A stretch of DNA of 64,000 nt from Gymnodinialimonas ceratoperidinii (lineage in GTDB: Bacteria; Pseudomonadota; Alphaproteobacteria; Rhodobacterales; Rhodobacteraceae): positions 496,001-560,000 of the forward strand of contig NZ_CP079194.1 in the NCBI RefSeq assembly GCF_019297855.1, written 5' to 3'. This document shows positions 61,577 to 64,000 of the stretch, one piece after another. Numbering within the stretch: the stretch's first letter is position 1; every line of letters starts with the position of its first letter. The translations under genes were made by a program, and so were the position numbers. The notes below the pieces were generated by a model. The model had not been told where the DNA came from. It was given only the letters and a program-made list of their open reading frames with translations, and searched no databases.

Positions 61577-62014
61577 ATGGCACGCAGCAAGAACCAGAAC
61601 GGCGCAAGCAAGTCGCAACGACAGCTTCGGGTCGGAGAATTGATCCGCCGCACCTTGTCGACGGTGCTGGCGCGTGCCGAGGTGCATGACCCGGCGCTGA
61701 ACGCCATGTCGATCACCGTGGGCGAGGTGCGGACCTCGTCCGACCTGAAGATCGCGACGGTCTACGTGATGCCGCTCGGCGGCTCCGGCAAGGACGAGGC
61801 GATCGAGGCATTGAAGCGCAACAAGGGCGAATTGCGTCGGTTGCTCGGCAAGGACCTGAAGCTGAAATACCTGCCGGATCTGCGCTTCGTGATCGACCAG
61901 ACCTTCGACCAGATGGACGCCACCCGCGAGATGCTGTCGCGCGCAGAAGTGCGCCGCGACGTGGAACTGGTGCGCGAGGACGACGACCAGCCCGACGGGG
62001 AGACCGAAGCATGA
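61577..62014 (+). CDS. rbfA: 30S ribosome-binding factor RbfA
   Basis: A 145-aa KH-fold protein needed for 16S 5' end maturation and cold growth. Typical segments are [60 protein letters not shown] and [10 protein letters not shown]. The C-terminus has an acidic extension ([15 protein letters not shown]). The ATG at 61577 is used; upstream sequence is intergenic. It overlaps the next gene by four bases and is followed by truB, a ribosome-maturation grouping. Confidence 0.95.
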   Translation: MARSKNQNGASKSQRQLRVGELIRRTLSTVLARAEVHDPALNAMSITVGEVRTSSDLKIATVYVMPLGGSGKDEAIEALKRNKGELRRLLGKDLKLKYLPDLRFVIDQTFDQMDATREMLSRAEVRRDVELVREDDDQPDGETEA

Positions 62015-62754
62015 TGCGGCCGCTTCTTCTGGCCCTCGCGCTTTTCGCTCCGACCACCAGCAACGCCCAATGCGAGACGGTTCTGTTCGATGACGCGGAG
62101 TTCACGGCCTGCGAGATCGAGATGACCGACGCGGACGTGCGCCTGTTCCTGCGCGACGAAGCGGGAGAGATCCTGGGCACCTTCGGCCGGGTCGAGACCC
62201 TTCTGCCCGAAGGCACGCATCTGGGCGTCGCGATGAATGCCGGCATGTTCCACGACGATCGCTCCCCGGTGGGGCTCTACGTGGAAGACGGTGAGCAGGA
62301 AATGCGGATCATCACCTCTGACGGTCCCGGCAACTTCGGCCTGCTGCCAAACGGGGTCCTTTGCCTGAACGAGGGCCGGGCGGCGGTAATTGAGAGCCGC
62401 GCCTTCGAGGAAACCGCGCCGGAATGTCGTCACGCCACGCAATCCGGTCCGATGCTCGTGATTGACGGAGAGTTGCACCCGCGCTTCATCCGCGACAGTG
62501 ACAGCACGAACATCCGCAACGGTGTCGGCGTCAATGCCGAGGGTGACCGGATGTGGATGGTGATCTCGGACCAGGCGGTAAACTTCCATCATTTCGCGCG
62601 TTTCTTCCGCGATTACCTGGAAACGCCGAATGCGCTCTACTTCGATGGCCGCGTCTCGCGGCTGCACGCGCCCCAGATCGGTCGCTCGGACCTCGGGTTT
62701 CCGATCGGGCCGATCCTCGGCGTGGTGGTTGACGCGGAGCAAGGCGACGGCTAG
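62011..62754 (+). CDS. Exported phosphodiester glycosidase-like protein (NAGPA/DUF2233)
   Basis: A 247-aa protein with a signal peptide ([19 protein letters not shown]) and a NAGPA/DUF2233 domain. The core motifs are [53 protein letters not shown] and [15 protein letters not shown]. Relatives remove GlcNAc from phosphodiesters or process exopolysaccharide and cell-wall phosphosugars; the substrate here is unknown. The start overlaps the rbfA stop (ATGA) and truB follows, so it shares a ribosome-biogenesis transcript although it acts in the periplasm. Confidence 0.88.
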   Translation: MMRPLLLALALFAPTTSNAQCETVLFDDAEFTACEIEMTDADVRLFLRDEAGEILGTFGRVETLLPEGTHLGVAMNAGMFHDDRSPVGLYVEDGEQEMRIITSDGPGNFGLLPNGVLCLNEGRAAVIESRAFEETAPECRHATQSGPMLVIDGELHPRFIRDSDSTNIRNGVGVNAEGDRMWMVISDQAVNFHHFARFFRDYLETPNALYFDGRVSRLHAPQIGRSDLGFPIGPILGVVVDAEQGDG

Positions 62755-62785
62755 CCCGCCTTTCTGATTTTGGAGGGGTGCACGC

Positions 62786-63691
62786 ATGGCACGCAGAAAA
62801 AAAGGCCGCGACATTTCAGGTTGGGTGCTGGTGGACAAGCCAGCGGGGCTGACCTCGACTGCCGTGGTCAACAAGGTGCGCTGGTGCTTTGACGCCAAGA
62901 AAGCCGGTCACGCCGGGACGCTCGACCCTGATGCGACGGGGATGTTGCCGGTGGCGCTTGGTGAGGCGACCAAGACGATTGCCTATATGGGCGATGATCT
63001 GAAGGCCTACGAATTCAGGGTGCGGCTTGGCGTGGCGACGAAGACCGACGACGCCGAGGGAGAGGTCATCGAAACTTCTGACGCGCGGCCCAGTGACGCC
63101 GAAATCGAAGCAGCGCTGCCGGCCTTCGTGGGGGATATCCAGCAGGTCCCGCCGCAGTTTTCCGCCGTGAAGGTGGACGGCGAACGCGCCTATGACATCG
63201 CGCGCGGAGGCGGTGAGATGGAACTGGCCGCCCGCGATCTCTACGTCGAAAGCCTCTCGGTCATCGGGCGGCCGGATACCGACCACGTGGATCTGGAATT
63301 TGTGTGCGGCTCGGGCGGCTACGTCCGCTCCATCGCGCGGGATCTGGGGCGCGCTTTGGGGTGCCTCGGCCACGTCGAGTGGTTGCGTCGGACCTGGGTT
63401 GGGCCGTTCGATATCGAGGATGCGGTGCCCCTGTCTCGGGTGGAAGAACTGGCGCGGACGGAGGAAATCGACGGGTTGCTGCAGCCGGTGGGCATGGCGC
63501 TTCATGCGATACCTGAGCTGCGCGCGACCGAAGCAGGCGCGGCGCGCTTGCGGAACGGCAATCCCGGCGGCGTGCTTCCCGGTAACGTCGAATACGGCGA
63601 TATGGCCTGGGCTTCGCTGAACGGTCAGCCCGTGGCCGTTGGCCGTTTCCGCGCTGGCGAGTTGCATCCCGAGCGGGTGTTCAATCTTTAA
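62786..63691 (+). CDS. truB: tRNA pseudouridine(55) synthase TruB
   Basis: A 301-aa enzyme that makes pseudouridine 55 in the T loop of tRNAs. The catalytic aspartate lies in [21 protein letters not shown]. Other motifs are [34 protein letters not shown] and [19 protein letters not shown]. The C-terminal PUA-like part is short. A GGAGG-like site precedes the ATG. A long hairpin lies nine bases after the stop. Confidence 0.96.
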   Translation: MARRKKGRDISGWVLVDKPAGLTSTAVVNKVRWCFDAKKAGHAGTLDPDATGMLPVALGEATKTIAYMGDDLKAYEFRVRLGVATKTDDAEGEVIETSDARPSDAEIEAALPAFVGDIQQVPPQFSAVKVDGERAYDIARGGGEMELAARDLYVESLSVIGRPDTDHVDLEFVCGSGGYVRSIARDLGRALGCLGHVEWLRRTWVGPFDIEDAVPLSRVEELARTEEIDGLLQPVGMALHAIPELRATEAGAARLRNGNPGGVLPGNVEYGDMAWASLNGQPVAVGRFRAGELHPERVFNL

Positions 63692-63699
63692 TGTCGGGA

Positions 63700-63748
63700 C
63701 GGGCAGGGTGGCGTCGCCCACCCACCCGCCCCGACGCCACCCTGCCCG
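63700..63748. terminator. Long GC-rich hairpin after truB
   Basis: Perfect 17-base arms, CGGGCAGGGTGGCGTCG (63700-63716) and its complement at 63732-63748, enclose a C-rich 15-base loop. There is no T-run. It lies between truB and the DUF1643 gene and could end the rbfA-truB transcript. Confidence 0.65.
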
Positions 63749-63814
63749 GCGCGTCATCTGCGAGGGTGCGTCGTGGGGCACAAGTGGAAGACGTATTTGA
63801 GAAAAGGTGAAGCG

Positions 63815-64000
63815 ATGATCGAGCGGCAGCATGTGAAGGGAGACGCGGCCTCGGTTGCGGTCTATTCCGACTGCGAGCGGTATCGCTATGCGCTCACCCG
63901 GGTGTGGGATCCGGAGGGGGAGCGGGCATTGTTCATCATGCTCAACCCGTCGACAGCGACCGAAGTGCAGAACGATCCGACGGTGGAGCGGTGTGAGCGG
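63815..64000 (+). CDS. DUF1643 family protein, N-terminal part (cut by window end)
   Basis: An open frame of 62 codons runs from ATG 63815 to the end of the window without a stop. It contains RYRYALTRVWDPEGERALFI, MLNPSTATEVQNDPTVERCE, the conserved N-terminal signature of DUF1643 proteins (FIMLNPSTA and NDPTVERC). The family function is unknown. The ATG is preceded by AAAAGGTGAAG. The remainder of the gene lies beyond the window. Confidence 0.88.
   Translation, partial: MIERQHVKGDAASVAVYSDCERYRYALTRVWDPEGERALFIMLNPSTATEVQNDPTVERCER

Overview
The window looks like core chromosome of a high-GC alphaproteobacterium of the order Rhodobacterales (Rhodobacter/Roseobacter group). Supporting markers are the RegB/RegA/SenC redox system, an alphaproteobacterial Mic60 beside heme genes, a DivL-like PAS protein without a kinase domain, a BamF lipoprotein, a GAAC-N7-GAAC type SOS box, TTAA-N7-TTAA CtrA-type boxes and the DgcN/DgcA D-glutamate genes. 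I cannot name the genus. There is no prophage, transposase, CRISPR array or rRNA. Genes are tightly packed, with many 4-base stop/start overlaps.

Layout. 1-4.7 kb: the end of rnr, an exported lytic transglycosylase, an orphan imuB behind an SOS box, and a VOC protein. 4.8-8.6 kb (minus): a D-amino-acid aminotransferase, an exported esterase, and the dgcA/dgcN pair for D-glutamate breakdown. 9.4-12.3 kb: a glutathionyl-hydroquinone reductase followed by two late cobalamin genes. 12.3-12.9 kb: a gene-poor spacer with tRNA-Thr(CGU) and a degenerate half tRNA upstream of it. 12.9-19.5 kb: hemY-mic60-hemD on the minus strand, divergent from tsaD-gpsA-yciI-EVE. 19.8-22.6 kb (minus): a DUF2853 protein, an extremely acidic exported PRC-barrel protein, and ahcY.

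22.8-26.5 kb holds small enzymes and regulators, ending with regA and a coupled lipoprotein. 26.6-35.5 kb (minus) is one overlapping run, tsaE-amgK-murU-addB-addA, followed by trxA. It links tRNA t6A modification, cell-wall recycling and double-strand-break repair. 35.5-39.5 kb: a PAS protein (DivL candidate) with a CtrA-type box, then regB divergent from senC. Thus regA is about 11 kb away from its kinase. 39.5-45.4 kb: amtB-glnK, a class A penicillin-binding protein and a gamma-glutamyltransferase. 45.8-48.4 kb: an RsbV/RsbW partner-switch pair, a thiolase and a free-methionine-sulfoxide reductase.

48.4-60.3 kb (minus): rmuC-mutL, two M16 proteases (one active-site-deficient), bamF, lspA, purH, a heparinase II/III-like protein and rsmB. 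60.3-64 kb: sdhE4-like SDHAF4, three tandem palindromes, dapB (minus), then rbfA-phosphodiester glycosidase-truB and the start of a DUF1643 gene.

Most genes are housekeeping. The signals most worth following are the two perfect CtrA-type boxes (next to the DivL-like gene and between glnK and the PBP gene), the orphan SOS-linked imuB, an interspersed palindromic repeat present twice, the tRNA half copy, the triple CTTGCAAG palindromes, and the rubredoxin-like tail on HemY.
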